64,000 nt of DNA, taken from the NCBI RefSeq assembly GCF_007994075.1, contig NZ_VIWU01000001.1, forward strand, positions 1,426,001-1,490,000, given 5' to 3'. The notes beneath the pieces were generated by a model. The model did no database searches. It worked only from the letters and a program-made list of their open reading frames with translations, and was not told the DNA's origin. Below are positions 34,030-42,122 of the stretch, in pieces; positions within the stretch are counted from its first letter, which is position 1, and each line of letters opens with the position of its first letter. This DNA comes from Pseudonocardia hierapolitana. GTDB taxonomy: Bacteria > Actinomycetota > Actinomycetes > Mycobacteriales > Pseudonocardiaceae. Made by a program: the position numbers and the translations under genes.

Positions 34030-34533
34030 ATGGCCGACGTACGGGCGCGCCGCACCGAGCGGTGGTTCCGGGCCGCGCTGCTCCTGAAGGCCCTGGACGG
34101 CGCCGCCGAGCTGCTCGGCGCCGTGGTGCTGCTGCTCGTCCCCGCCGCCACCGTGCACCGGCTCGTCGCCGACGTCGTGAGCCGGGACCTGCTCGGCCCA
34201 CCCGACGGCTTCCTCACCCGCCACCTCGTGGCGGGCACCGCCGAGTTCGCCTCGGGCAGCCGCACCTTCGTGCTCGTCTACCTCGCGCTGCACGGCGTCG
34301 TGAAGCTCGGGCTGGTGTGGGCGTTGCTGCGCAGGTGGCGCCCCGCCTACCCGGTTGCGGCCGTCGTGCTCGGCGTGTTCGTCGGCTACGAGCTGCTCCG
34401 CGCGGTCCGCACCGGGTCGCTCGTCCTGCTGTTCCTGGCCGCGCTGGACGTCCTGGTCATCGTGCTCGTCCTGCGGGAGTACCGGCTGCTCCGGACGAAC
34501 GCTGCGCCCGGTGGAGATGTGCCCCACCTGTGA
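34030..34533 (+). CDS. DUF2127 membrane protein
   Basis: The 167-aa product has four membrane helices and the DUF2127 pattern: LLKALDGAAELLGAVVLLL, FVLVYLALHGVVKLGLVWAL and PVAAVVLGVFVGYELLRAV. Function of the family is unknown. It is divergent from the 33940 gene. Confidence 0.8.
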   Translation: MADVRARRTERWFRAALLLKALDGAAELLGAVVLLLVPAATVHRLVADVVSRDLLGPPDGFLTRHLVAGTAEFASGSRTFVLVYLALHGVVKLGLVWALLRRWRPAYPVAAVVLGVFVGYELLRAVRTGSLVLLFLAALDVLVIVLVLREYRLLRTNAAPGGDVPHL

Positions 34534-34750
34534 ATCCCCTACGGGGATGCCCAGCCAGGCCCGACCGGCGCTCGCGGGCATCGTCGTGAGCACGGTCCTC
34601 CCCGGTCTGGCCGTGCTGCCCGTTCTCGGCCTGGTCCGCCTCCCGCTCGAGATCGCACTCGCACTGTTGATCATCATTGCGACACGTGGGCGGCTGTCGT
34701 ACGAGCGCTACCGGCGGGAGACCGCCGCCGACGGGCCCTGGCCCAGGCGA
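34534..34750 (+). other. Gap containing an unclosed membrane-like reading frame
   Basis: From ATG 34547 a frame reads MPSQARPALAGIVVSTVL and then LEIALALLIIIATRGRL, like two short membrane helices followed by a basic tail. It has no stop until 35620, deep inside the convergent gene on the other strand, so it is either a truncated gene or chance. No clear SD. Confidence 0.25.
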
Positions 34751-35428
34751 TCAGCCCAGCGCGTTGATCGCCCGGGCGACGACCAGCACGACCACCACCA
34801 GCGACACGCCGGCCTGCACGGCCATCGTCAGCTTCGCCCACCGCGACAGCGGCAGCACGTCCGTCGGGCTGAACGCCGTGGCGTTCGTGAACGACAGGTA
34901 GGCGTAGTCGACGAAGCCCGGTTCCCAGTCCCGGCCGGCGATCTCGGGGGCCTGCATCTGGGGGAACAGGAAGTCGGGACGATCGTCCACCGCCGCCGCG
35001 CGGGCAGCGGGACCGCCGCGGTCGAGCTCCCAGTACACGAGCCCGAACGCCAGCACGTTGGTCAGCCAGATCGCGCCGCCCGCGCCGAGCAGCTCGCCGG
35101 GCGTCGCGGGCCGCCCCGTGAGCAGGTCGACGACGAGCAGCACCACCGACCACCCGTTCGCCACGGCGACCAGCCCGGTCAGCACGAGGCTGGCCGTGCG
35201 CAGCACCGTCGACTCGCGATCCACCCGGAACGGGTTCACGACCATCAACCCGACCAGCAGCGCGAGCTCGAGCGCCGGGATGACGAAGCGGGCGTCCGGC
35301 ACCACCTGCGGGGGCATGAGCAGCTGGAGGGCGATGGTGGCTGCGACGGCCAGCGCGGCGGGCCAGCGGTGCTCGCCGGGCGTCGGCCGCGCCCACGCGG
35401 GGACCAGCTCCGATCCGTTCCGGTTCAC
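34751..35428 (-). CDS. Hypothetical membrane protein (225 aa)
   Basis: Four to five hydrophobic helices; the second half reads FVDYAYLSFTNATAFSPTDV then PLSRWAKLTMAVQAGVSLVV, the re-entrant and last helix pattern seen in DUF1345-like and two-TM potassium-channel-like proteins, though no TVGYG filter is present. I assign only 'membrane protein'. Confidence 0.65.
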   Translation of the reverse strand: MNRNGSELVPAWARPTPGEHRWPAALAVAATIALQLLMPPQVVPDARFVIPALELALLVGLMVVNPFRVDRESTVLRTASLVLTGLVAVANGWSVVLLVVDLLTGRPATPGELLGAGGAIWLTNVLAFGLVYWELDRGGPAARAAAVDDRPDFLFPQMQAPEIAGRDWEPGFVDYAYLSFTNATAFSPTDVLPLSRWAKLTMAVQAGVSLVVVVLVVARAINALG

Positions 35429-35493
35429 CGGCCGGAGTCTGCCGGACGGGCAGGCGGCCGCGCGGCGGACAGGCCGGACGGGATCTCCGCCAC

Positions 35494-35632
35494 CCCACGG
35501 CCTGCGCCGCGAGCACGGGGCCCGAACGCGGCGCGGAGCAGGTGGAACAGGGTGAACAGCCCCGTTGCCGTCGGCCGGACCGCCTGCGGCACCGCCGCGC
35601 CCATAGCCGTTCCGGCGTAGAGCTGCGCTCTC
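35494..35632 (-). pseudogene. Decayed copy of the 3' end of the MFS gene
   Basis: Bases 35494-35602 match 36719-36826 of the MFS gene at roughly nine bases in ten, and the next ~30 bp match further upstream in that gene after an internal 48-bp (16-codon) deletion. The translation AAVPQAVRPTATGLFTLF mirrors the MFS C-terminus, but one extra base breaks the frame before the end. It abuts the stop of the LLM gene. Confidence 0.7.
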
Positions 35633-36542
35633 AGATCACGAGCTCGGCGAGGGCTTCCAGCCGTTCCGCCACCGCATCGGGAGAGGGCGAGGAGACCAGC
35701 GGCCGCTCGACGGTGATCTCGGCCATGACGGGCACGAGCCGATCCACGCCCGCGGCCTCGAACGCCTCCACCGCGGCCTTGTCGAACGGCTGGTCCGGCG
35801 CGGCGCCGAGCTCCAGCACTCCTCGCTCCGCCGGAGTCACGGTGATCTCCAGGTCGCCCAGCTCGGCAGGACGCTCCACCTCGTCGGCGGCGCGACGCAG
35901 ACCTGCGATGCACAGCGCCGCGGCCTCGGGGTCCAGTGCGAGCCCGTACCACCCGTGGCCGCGAGCCACCGCCCGACGGAAGGCGGCCGGCGAGTGGCCG
36001 CCGACGATGATCCGAGGCCCGCCCGTCTGCAACGGTCGGGGGTGAGCATCGACCCCCGAGAAGCTCGCGAACCGGCCTGCATGGGCGACCGGCCCTGGCC
36101 GGGTCCAGAGCGCCCGCATCGCGGCGAGGTAGTCGTCGGTGCGGGCACCGCGGCCGGCCATGGGTACTCCGATCGCGGTCATCTCCTGCTCGACGGAACC
36201 GACCCCGATGCCGAGCACGAAGCGCCCGCCGCTGAGCACGTCGAGGCTGGCCGCCTGCTTGGCCAGGACGACCGGGTTGCGTTGCGGGAGGAGGAGGACC
36301 CCCGTCGCCAGCAGGAGCCGTTCGGTGGCAGCGGCCACGTACGTCAGGTGAATCAGGGGATCGAGGATGGGATACGTGGGTTCCGCCATCGTCGCCCCCG
36401 GCACGTGAGGGCTGGGGGCGACGACCCGCTCGCCGGCCCAGATCGAGTCGTAGCCCAGCTCCTCGGCCAGGCGGGCAAGCCGGCTGGTCTCGTCCGGTCC
36501 GCAGGTCGCACCGCCGTTGATGCCGAAGAATCCCAGTCTCAT
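35631..36542 (-). CDS. LLM-class F420-dependent oxidoreductase
   Basis: The 303-aa luciferase-like TIM-barrel enzyme has ELGYDSIWAGERVV, LLLATGVLLLPQRNPVVLAK and SGGRFVLGIGVGSVEQEM, the F420-binding LLM hallmarks, and GGPRIIVGGHSPAAF. It reduces or oxidises an organic substrate with F420. GAGGAG lies 6 nt before the ATG. An ECF41-like promoter lies just upstream, matching the 'oxidoreductase' member class of that regulon. Confidence 0.9.
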   Translation of the reverse strand: MRLGFFGINGGATCGPDETSRLARLAEELGYDSIWAGERVVAPSPHVPGATMAEPTYPILDPLIHLTYVAAATERLLLATGVLLLPQRNPVVLAKQAASLDVLSGGRFVLGIGVGSVEQEMTAIGVPMAGRGARTDDYLAAMRALWTRPGPVAHAGRFASFSGVDAHPRPLQTGGPRIIVGGHSPAAFRRAVARGHGWYGLALDPEAAALCIAGLRRAADEVERPAELGDLEITVTPAERGVLELGAAPDQPFDKAAVEAFEAAGVDRLVPVMAEITVERPLVSSPSPDAVAERLEALAELVI

Positions 36543-36575
36543 CGTGTGCTCCTCGCCGTTGTGCTCGTCGAGCAC

Positions 36576-36603
36576 GAGATGCCGTGGACGCGATCCCTGT
36601 GAC
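36576..36603 (-). promoter_or_regulatory. ECF41/SigJ-type promoter for the LLM gene
   Basis: On the minus strand GTCACA (36603-36598), 16-bp spacer and CATCTC (36581-36576); CATC deviates by one base from the CGTC consensus. The following CTCGTG is also shared with the promoter at 32838-32865. Confidence 0.5.
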
Positions 36604-36730
36604 ATCGCACCGACGTGCCGTGCGTCACGAACAGCTGAGCGAGCGGCACCCGAGCAGGCCGTTCGTGGAGCACGTCGGCGTCTCGCCCTCGCGCTTCCGC
36701 CGCACCGCCCGGACCTATCCCACGGCCAGC
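36584..36730 (+). pseudogene. Possible AraC-family C-terminal fragment
   Basis: In one plus frame the segment reads HPSRPFVEHVGVSPSRFRRT, resembling the end of an AraC HTH (…F…G.SPS.yRR). There is no preceding first helix-turn-helix or N-terminal domain, and it overlaps the LLM promoter, so it would be a remnant. Confidence 0.3.
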
Positions 36731-37914
36731 GCCGCGAGCACCGGCCCGAAAGCGGCCCCGAGCAGGTAGAACAGGGTGAACAACCCCATCGCCGTCGGCC
36801 GGACCGCCTGCGGCACCGCCGCGCCCGCCCACAGCGCGAGCGCACCGTTCCCGGTGGACGCGGCGAGCGAGCCGATCGCCATTCCGGCGAAGAGCAGAGC
36901 GACGCTCCCGTTGCCGAACGCGACGATCGCAGGCGCGGCAACGGCTCCCGCGGCCAGCGTCGCCACCCATACCGGGAAGCTCAGCCGCGCCGACCCCGAC
37001 ACCAGGAACCACGACACGGCGCCGCCGCCGAGGTACGGCCAGAGCAGCGCGAGCCCGAGCTGACCGCTCGTCCAGCCGGTCAGGTCGGTGACCATCGCGG
37101 GCGCGGCGTAGACGATCCCGAAGTTGACCACCGCGAGCGCGAGGGCGAGCCCGGACGCGACCAGGAACCGGGGCGCCCGCACCAGCTCGACGGGCACGAA
37201 CCCCGCGGGCCGGCGCCGCACGTGCCAGGCCAGCAGCGCCGTCAGCGCCAGCGCGGCGACCGCGGCCGCCACCGGCGAATGCGTGAGCATCACGAGCGCG
37301 GTCACCCAGGCGACCAGCAGGATCGCGCCGGCCAGGTCGAACCGGCCCGCCTGCCGGCCGCCGGACGTCCCGGCCCGCAGCACAGCGGGCACCGCGAGCA
37401 GGGCGAGCACCGGCATGACCAGCGCGACCGGCCATCCCCACGCCGCCGCCACCTGGGACCCGACGAGCGGGGCGATCGAGCCGAGCACGGCCAGCGACGC
37501 CGTCACCGTGCCCATCGCCGCCGCCGAGCCCGCGATGCTCATCGCCACGACGGTGAACCCCGCGGCGCCCAGCGCCTGCAACGCCGTCCCGACGACCAGG
37601 ACCGCGAGCACCGGGACCGCGATCACCAGCACCGCCCCGGCAGCGACGAGCAACGCGGCGACGACCAGCGCCGTGCGCAACCCGCGCCGGGCCAGCAGCC
37701 CGCCGGCCAGCGGGGTCCCCACCGCGATGCCCCACCCGAACGCCGTGACCACCGACGCGGCTCCGACCAGCGAGACCCCGAGGTCGCGGGCGATCTCGGC
37801 GAGCACGAGCGTCGGCCCGGTGATCCCGAACGAGAGCGGACCGGCCAGCAGCGCGAGCCAGGCCGGGGCGATCGGGGCGTCCGCCGTCCGCCGGGTCGTC
37901 GGCGCCGCGCTCAT
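36715..37914 (-). CDS. Major facilitator superfamily transporter
   Basis: The 399-aa protein has 12 membrane segments, with the MFS loop GTPLAGGLLARRGLRTALVV between helices 2 and 3. DHA1-type drug or metabolite efflux is likely. Its ATG overlaps the FMN-reductase stop by 4 bp. The 3' end has a decayed second copy 1.2 kb downstream in the reading direction. Confidence 0.9.
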   Translation of the reverse strand: MSAAPTTRRTADAPIAPAWLALLAGPLSFGITGPTLVLAEIARDLGVSLVGAASVVTAFGWGIAVGTPLAGGLLARRGLRTALVVAALLVAAGAVLVIAVPVLAVLVVGTALQALGAAGFTVVAMSIAGSAAAMGTVTASLAVLGSIAPLVGSQVAAAWGWPVALVMPVLALLAVPAVLRAGTSGGRQAGRFDLAGAILLVAWVTALVMLTHSPVAAAVAALALTALLAWHVRRRPAGFVPVELVRAPRFLVASGLALALAVVNFGIVYAAPAMVTDLTGWTSGQLGLALLWPYLGGGAVSWFLVSGSARLSFPVWVATLAAGAVAAPAIVAFGNGSVALLFAGMAIGSLAASTGNGALALWAGAAVPQAVRPTAMGLFTLFYLLGAAFGPVLAALAVG

Positions 37915-38483
37915 GCGTCGTACGGGCGCTCGGCCCTGGCGGAGCGCAGCGCGCGGCCCCACCACTCCAGGCGATCGAGCAGCACCTTCGCGGCTCGACC
38001 CGCGGCCGGGTCGCAGACCCAGCCGGTGCCGTCGACGCCGTCGTCGAGTCCGATGCACACCCCGTCGCGGATCGTCACGGCGTGCAGCTCGGAGAAGACC
38101 AGGCGGAGCTGCTCCACCGCGCGCAGGCCGCGGGCCACGCCGCCGTACGAGACGAACCCGACCGGCTTGGCGAACCACTCGTGGTGGACGCAGTCGATCG
38201 CCTGCTTGAGGGGCGCGGGGAAGCTGTGGTTGTACTCCGGCGTCACCAGGACGAACGCGTCGGCGCGCGCGATCCGCTCCGCCCACGCCTCCTGCTCCGG
38301 TGTCGCGCTGTCCAGCAGCCTGGTCGGCAGCGGCACGTCGAGGAGGTCGAGCACGTCGATCTCGAAGCCCGCGTGCTGGTCGGCGTGCGTGACGAACCAG
38401 CGGGCGATCGGGGCGCCGGCACGGCCCTCGCGGGTGCTGCCGACCAGGACCGCGAGCCGCAGCGGCCGATCAGTTCCTGTCAT
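37911..38483 (-). CDS. NADPH-dependent FMN reductase (flavodoxin-like)
   Basis: The 190-aa enzyme has AVLVGSTREGRAGAPIARWF, the FMN-phosphate loop, and VLVTPEYNHSFPAPLKQAID, the classical NADPH_dep_red signature. It supplies reduced flavin or reduces quinones or azo compounds. GGAGG lies 5 nt before the ATG. The downstream MFS exporter is coupled to it, so the pair may reduce and export a xenobiotic. Confidence 0.93.
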   Translation of the reverse strand: MTGTDRPLRLAVLVGSTREGRAGAPIARWFVTHADQHAGFEIDVLDLLDVPLPTRLLDSATPEQEAWAERIARADAFVLVTPEYNHSFPAPLKQAIDCVHHEWFAKPVGFVSYGGVARGLRAVEQLRLVFSELHAVTIRDGVCIGLDDGVDGTGWVCDPAAGRAAKVLLDRLEWWGRALRSARAERPYDA

Positions 38484-38522
38484 GGTTTCCTCCCGGGTAG
38501 CGTCGGTTCTCGACCGGGTGGC

Positions 38523-38539
38523 GTGAGATCCGGTCTCAC
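38523..38539. promoter_or_regulatory. Operator-like dyad GTGAGA-N5-TCTCAC
   Basis: A perfect 6-5-6 inverted repeat in the divergent gap between the FMN reductase (38483) and the AAA protein (38591). A second weaker pair GAGA...TCTC follows at 38547-38559. No regulator with its own HTH is adjacent; the binding protein is unknown. Confidence 0.5.
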
Positions 38540-38590
38540 ACCCGGCGAGAACGGATCTCGCGGCCCGTGGGCGAGGGAGGGGACGGGTCG

Positions 38591-41500
38591 GTGGTGGCGG
38601 CATCCCCGTTGATCGGGCGCGACCATCCGGTCGCGCTGCTGCACGCCGAAGTCGATCGGCTGGTGGACGGACGCGGCGGGCTCGTCTTCGTCACCGGCGA
38701 GGCGGGGATCGGCAAGACCGCGCTCGTCGGGCAGGTCGCAGCGGACGCGGCGCTGCGCGGCGTGCGGGTGCTGAACGGGTCCTGCTGGCCAGGGGACGGC
38801 GCGCCCGGCAACTGGCCGTGGATCCAGGTCGTACGCCACCTCGCCCGCACCGCGAACGGGTCCGAGTGGACGGCCGCGGCCGCCGCCGTCGGCGACGAGC
38901 TACCGGTGCTGCTCGGCGAGTCCGCGCCTGCTGACGGTCCGGCCGCCGCCGACCGTCCCACTTTCCGCGTCCAGGACGCGCTGACCACGCTCCTCGTCAC
39001 CACCGCGAAGACGCGCCCGACGCTCGTGGTGCTCGACGATCTGCACTGGGCCGATCCGGCGTCGCTGCGAACGCTGGACTTCCTCGTCCGGCACACCTGG
39101 TTCGAGCCGATCCTCGTCGTCGCCACCTACCGCGACGTGGAGGTCGACGCGCCCGACCACCCGCTGCGGCCCCTGCTGGCCCCGCTGCTCTCCCGTGCCA
39201 CCACGGTCCGGCTGAGCGGCCTGGACCCCGACGGCGTCGCCGCACTCATGACCCGCGTGACGGGTGCGGCGCCCGGCCCGGACCAGGCCGCCGACATGCA
39301 TCGGCGCACCGGCGGCAACCCGTTCTTCATCGAGCAGACCGCGCAGCTGGAACCGGGTGCTCCGGTGGCGACCGGGGTCCGCGAGGCCGTCGAGCAGCGG
39401 ATCGCGCTGCTCCCGCCGGAGGTCGCGGACGTCCTGCGATGTGCGTCGCTGATCGGCCACGAGTTCGACGCGGCCGTGCTCGCCGCCGTGTCCGCAACAC
39501 CCGCGACGGCCGTGGACGACGTGCTCGCGCCCGCCCTCGCGGGCCGCCTGGTCGGGCGAGCCCGGGGCAGCAGGTACGCGTTCACCCACGACCTGGTCCG
39601 CGAGTGCCTCTACACGGCTCTGTCCGATGAGCGCCGGCGGGCGCTGCACGCAGCGGTCGTGCGGGCGCTCCCATCCGTGAGGCTCTCCCCCGCGGTCGCC
39701 GCGCACCACGCTCGGCGGGCGGTGCCCGCGCTGCCCGCGGACGAGGTCGTCGGGCACCTCCTGGCCGCGGCGCGCGACGCCGGGGGCCGGCGGGCCACCG
39801 AGGAGGCCATCGGGCACCTGCGCGCAGCGCTCGCCCTGCTGCCCGAGGATGCCGCTGCCCGGCGGGCGGACCTCCAGCTGCAGCTCGGCGACCAGCTCGA
39901 CCGCGCAGGGGAGCTCGGCGCCGCGCGTGAGGTGTACGCCGAGGTCGACGCCGCGGGCCGAGCCCTGGACGATGCGGAGCTGGTGGCCAGGGCCGCGCTC
40001 GGGCTGCACCGCCTCGGCAACCCCGAGGCGGAGGGCCACCGCGAGGTCGAACGCATGGACGAGGTGCTCGACCTCATGGGGCGCGGCGGCGACGCGGTGG
40101 ATCCCGCGCTCACCGCCCGCGTGCTCGCCGCGGCGAGCATGGCCCGCACCCACGCCGCGGTGGAGCCGGAGGCCGCCGCTGAGCTGGGCGAACGGGCCGT
40201 CGCGCTCGCCCGGGCCGCCGCCGACGACGAGACGTTGGGCTGGTGCCTGCTCGCCCACCACGACAGCATCTGGGAGCCCGGCGCCGCGGTCGCGCGGATC
40301 GCCGTGCTCGACGAGCTCTCCGCGGCCGCCCGCCGCGCACCCGACCGTGAGCTCGAGGCGCTCGCCGCGTTCCTGCGTTCCCTCGCGTTGCTGGAGCAGG
40401 GCCGCCCGGAGGCGCTGGACGAGTTCGCCACGTTCACCGCGCTCACCGAGCAGACCCGGCTGCCGCGGCACCGCTTCCTGGCGCTGTCCCGCCGCGGCGC
40501 TATCGACCTGCTGGCCGGGCGGTTCGATGCGGCCCACGCCGCTTTCGACGACGCATTCACCTTCGGGGAGCGGACGGGCGAGGTGGACCGGGCGCGGATG
40601 TGGCGCGACCAGGTCTGGTCGCTGGAGTTGCTGCGCGGCGACGTCGACGAGGCGCTCACGACCGCCCGCGGTGTCCTGCCCGGCGACCCGTTCACCCGGG
40701 TGCTGGAGGCGCTCACCGCCGCGCACCGCGGTGACGTCGACGAGGCGCTGCGCCGCGGCCGCGACATCGACGACCTGTTCCGCCACCTCCCCCGACGGTT
40801 CCACTCGATGCGGCTGGTGTTCGACGCCCAGGTCGCGGCCGCGACCGGCGACCCCGCGCGGTGCGCCGCCGCACGCGCCGCGCTCGCGCCCCTCGCCGAC
40901 GGCTGGGCCGTCCACTCGGGCGGGGGGATCGTCTGGGGCCCGATGGCGCTGTGGCTGGCCCTCGTCGACGCCGCCGAGCAGCGCTGGGACGACGCCGTGC
41001 AGGGGTATCGCAGCGCCGTCGCGGCGGCCGACCGGCTGGGGGCGAGGCCCTGGTCGGTGCTGGCCCGCGCCCACCTCGCCGCGGCCCTGCGCGGCACGGG
41101 ATCACCGGACGACGCCGAGCGTGCGGCCTACCTGCTCGCCGCGGCGCGCCGCGAGGCCGCCGAGCTGGGCATGGCCGCGGCCCTGCCACCGGTCGACGAG
41201 CCGCCGTCCGCGGGGAACGTGCTGCGGCTCGAGGGCGGGGTGTGGACGGTGCGGTTCGCGGGGCGCACCGCGCACGTCAAGGATGCGAAGGGCATGCGCG
41301 ACCTGCGCGTGCTGGTCGCCAGGCCCTGCGCGGAGGTCGCGGCCGTCGACCTGCTGAACCCGGACGGCGACCCGGCCGTCTCCGCACGCCGCCGGTTCGG
41401 CGCCGACCCGATGCTCGACGAGCAGGCGCGGGACGCCTACCGCAACCGGCTGCGCGCCCTGGACGGCGAGATCCGCGACGCCCTCGACCGCGGTGCCGAC

Positions 41501-41758
41501 CGACGGGCCGCCTCGCTGGACCGCGAGCGCGCCGCACTGCTCGACGAGCTGCGCCGGTCCGCCGGTCTGGGCGGGCGGGCTCGCCGGCTGGGCGACGACA
41601 CCGAGCGGGCCCGCCAGGCCGTCACCGCCCGGATCCGCGACACCATCCGGCGGCTGCGGTCGGTGCACCCCGAGTTGGCCGAGCACCTCGCCGCGTCCGT
41701 TGCGACCGGCACGTACTGCCGCTACCGGCCCCAGCCGCCGGTCACGTGGAGCGTTTGA
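38591..41758 (+). CDS. Large STAND-type AAA ATPase signalling protein (1055 aa)
   Basis: Walker A GEAGIGKTALV lies near residue 37 and Walker B VVLDDLHWADPAS near residue 152, followed by a long region of helical repeats (TPR-like, residues ~400-840), as in LuxR-LAL/AfsR-like regulators. No LuxR HTH is present; instead residues ~875-920 form a winged-helix-like module (VWTVRFAGRTAHVKDAKGMR), and the C-terminus ends with a basic helical stretch and TGTYCRYRPQPPVTWSV. GTG 38591 is chosen for GGGAGGGG 8 nt upstream; GTG 38567 is an alternative. The output is probably transcriptional or protein-protein control (inference). Confidence 0.85.
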   Translation: MVAASPLIGRDHPVALLHAEVDRLVDGRGGLVFVTGEAGIGKTALVGQVAADAALRGVRVLNGSCWPGDGAPGNWPWIQVVRHLARTANGSEWTAAAAAVGDELPVLLGESAPADGPAAADRPTFRVQDALTTLLVTTAKTRPTLVVLDDLHWADPASLRTLDFLVRHTWFEPILVVATYRDVEVDAPDHPLRPLLAPLLSRATTVRLSGLDPDGVAALMTRVTGAAPGPDQAADMHRRTGGNPFFIEQTAQLEPGAPVATGVREAVEQRIALLPPEVADVLRCASLIGHEFDAAVLAAVSATPATAVDDVLAPALAGRLVGRARGSRYAFTHDLVRECLYTALSDERRRALHAAVVRALPSVRLSPAVAAHHARRAVPALPADEVVGHLLAAARDAGGRRATEEAIGHLRAALALLPEDAAARRADLQLQLGDQLDRAGELGAAREVYAEVDAAGRALDDAELVARAALGLHRLGNPEAEGHREVERMDEVLDLMGRGGDAVDPALTARVLAAASMARTHAAVEPEAAAELGERAVALARAAADDETLGWCLLAHHDSIWEPGAAVARIAVLDELSAAARRAPDRELEALAAFLRSLALLEQGRPEALDEFATFTALTEQTRLPRHRFLALSRRGAIDLLAGRFDAAHAAFDDAFTFGERTGEVDRARMWRDQVWSLELLRGDVDEALTTARGVLPGDPFTRVLEALTAAHRGDVDEALRRGRDIDDLFRHLPRRFHSMRLVFDAQVAAATGDPARCAAARAALAPLADGWAVHSGGGIVWGPMALWLALVDAAEQRWDDAVQGYRSAVAAADRLGARPWSVLARAHLAAALRGTGSPDDAERAAYLLAAARREAAELGMAAALPPVDEPPSAGNVLRLEGGVWTVRFAGRTAHVKDAKGMRDLRVLVARPCAEVAAVDLLNPDGDPAVSARRRFGADPMLDEQARDAYRNRLRALDGEIRDALDRGADRRAASLDRERAALLDELRRSAGLGGRARRLGDDTERARQAVTARIRDTIRRLRSVHPELAEHLAASVATGTYCRYRPQPPVTWSV

Positions 41759-41766
41759 CCTCCGGT

Positions 41767-41805
41767 CCGCTGAGGAAGGCCAGGCCCTCCGTCGCCGGGG
41801 CGTCC
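41767..41805 (-). pseudogene. 39-bp remnant of the 3' end of a sugar-epimerase gene
   Basis: Matches 42139-42177, the end of the intact epimerase gene, at 35 of 39 bases; the translation DAPATEGLAFLSG corresponds to DALATEGLAFLRG. No other part of the gene remains. Confidence 0.6.
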
Positions 41806-41806
41806 G

Positions 41807-42112
41807 GTCACCGAGCCGCCGTGGCTGGCCGGGCGGGTGCAGGACAACGTGGCCACGGTCAGCGCCGAGGAGTTCACGCTGCTCGATGTCGACCGGCTGG
41901 CCTGGACCTCGGATCCGGACACGATCCAGGCCCTGCGCGACGACCCGATGTACAACCGGCTCGACGTCGTCCGTTCCGGCCGGGTGGGCTACTTCGACTA
42001 CACCACGCCGCCGTTGCCGGGGGCCGCGATCAGCTTCAACACCGTCCTGAGCATTCCGTACGCCTTGGACCAGGTCGTTCCCGAGCTGGAGAAGATGGAC
42101 GCGAACGGGTGA
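41807..42112 (+). pseudogene. C-terminal fragment of a FecB-type siderophore-binding protein
   Basis: The frame reads LAGRVQDNVATVSAEEFTLL, then VVRSGRVGYFDYTTPPLPGA and SFNTVLSIPYALDQVVPELE, the last helix and lobe of iron-siderophore ABC receptors. The N-terminal two thirds, signal peptide and start are missing. It is bounded by the two matching 39-bp segments of epimerase 3' sequence. Confidence 0.65.
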
Positions 42113-42122
42113 CCGCAGTTCC

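Noticed and set aside
41837..42112. GTG-started 91-codon ORF as an intact gene
   Set aside because: It lacks the signal and the N-terminal lobe of the family it matches, so I call it a fragment.
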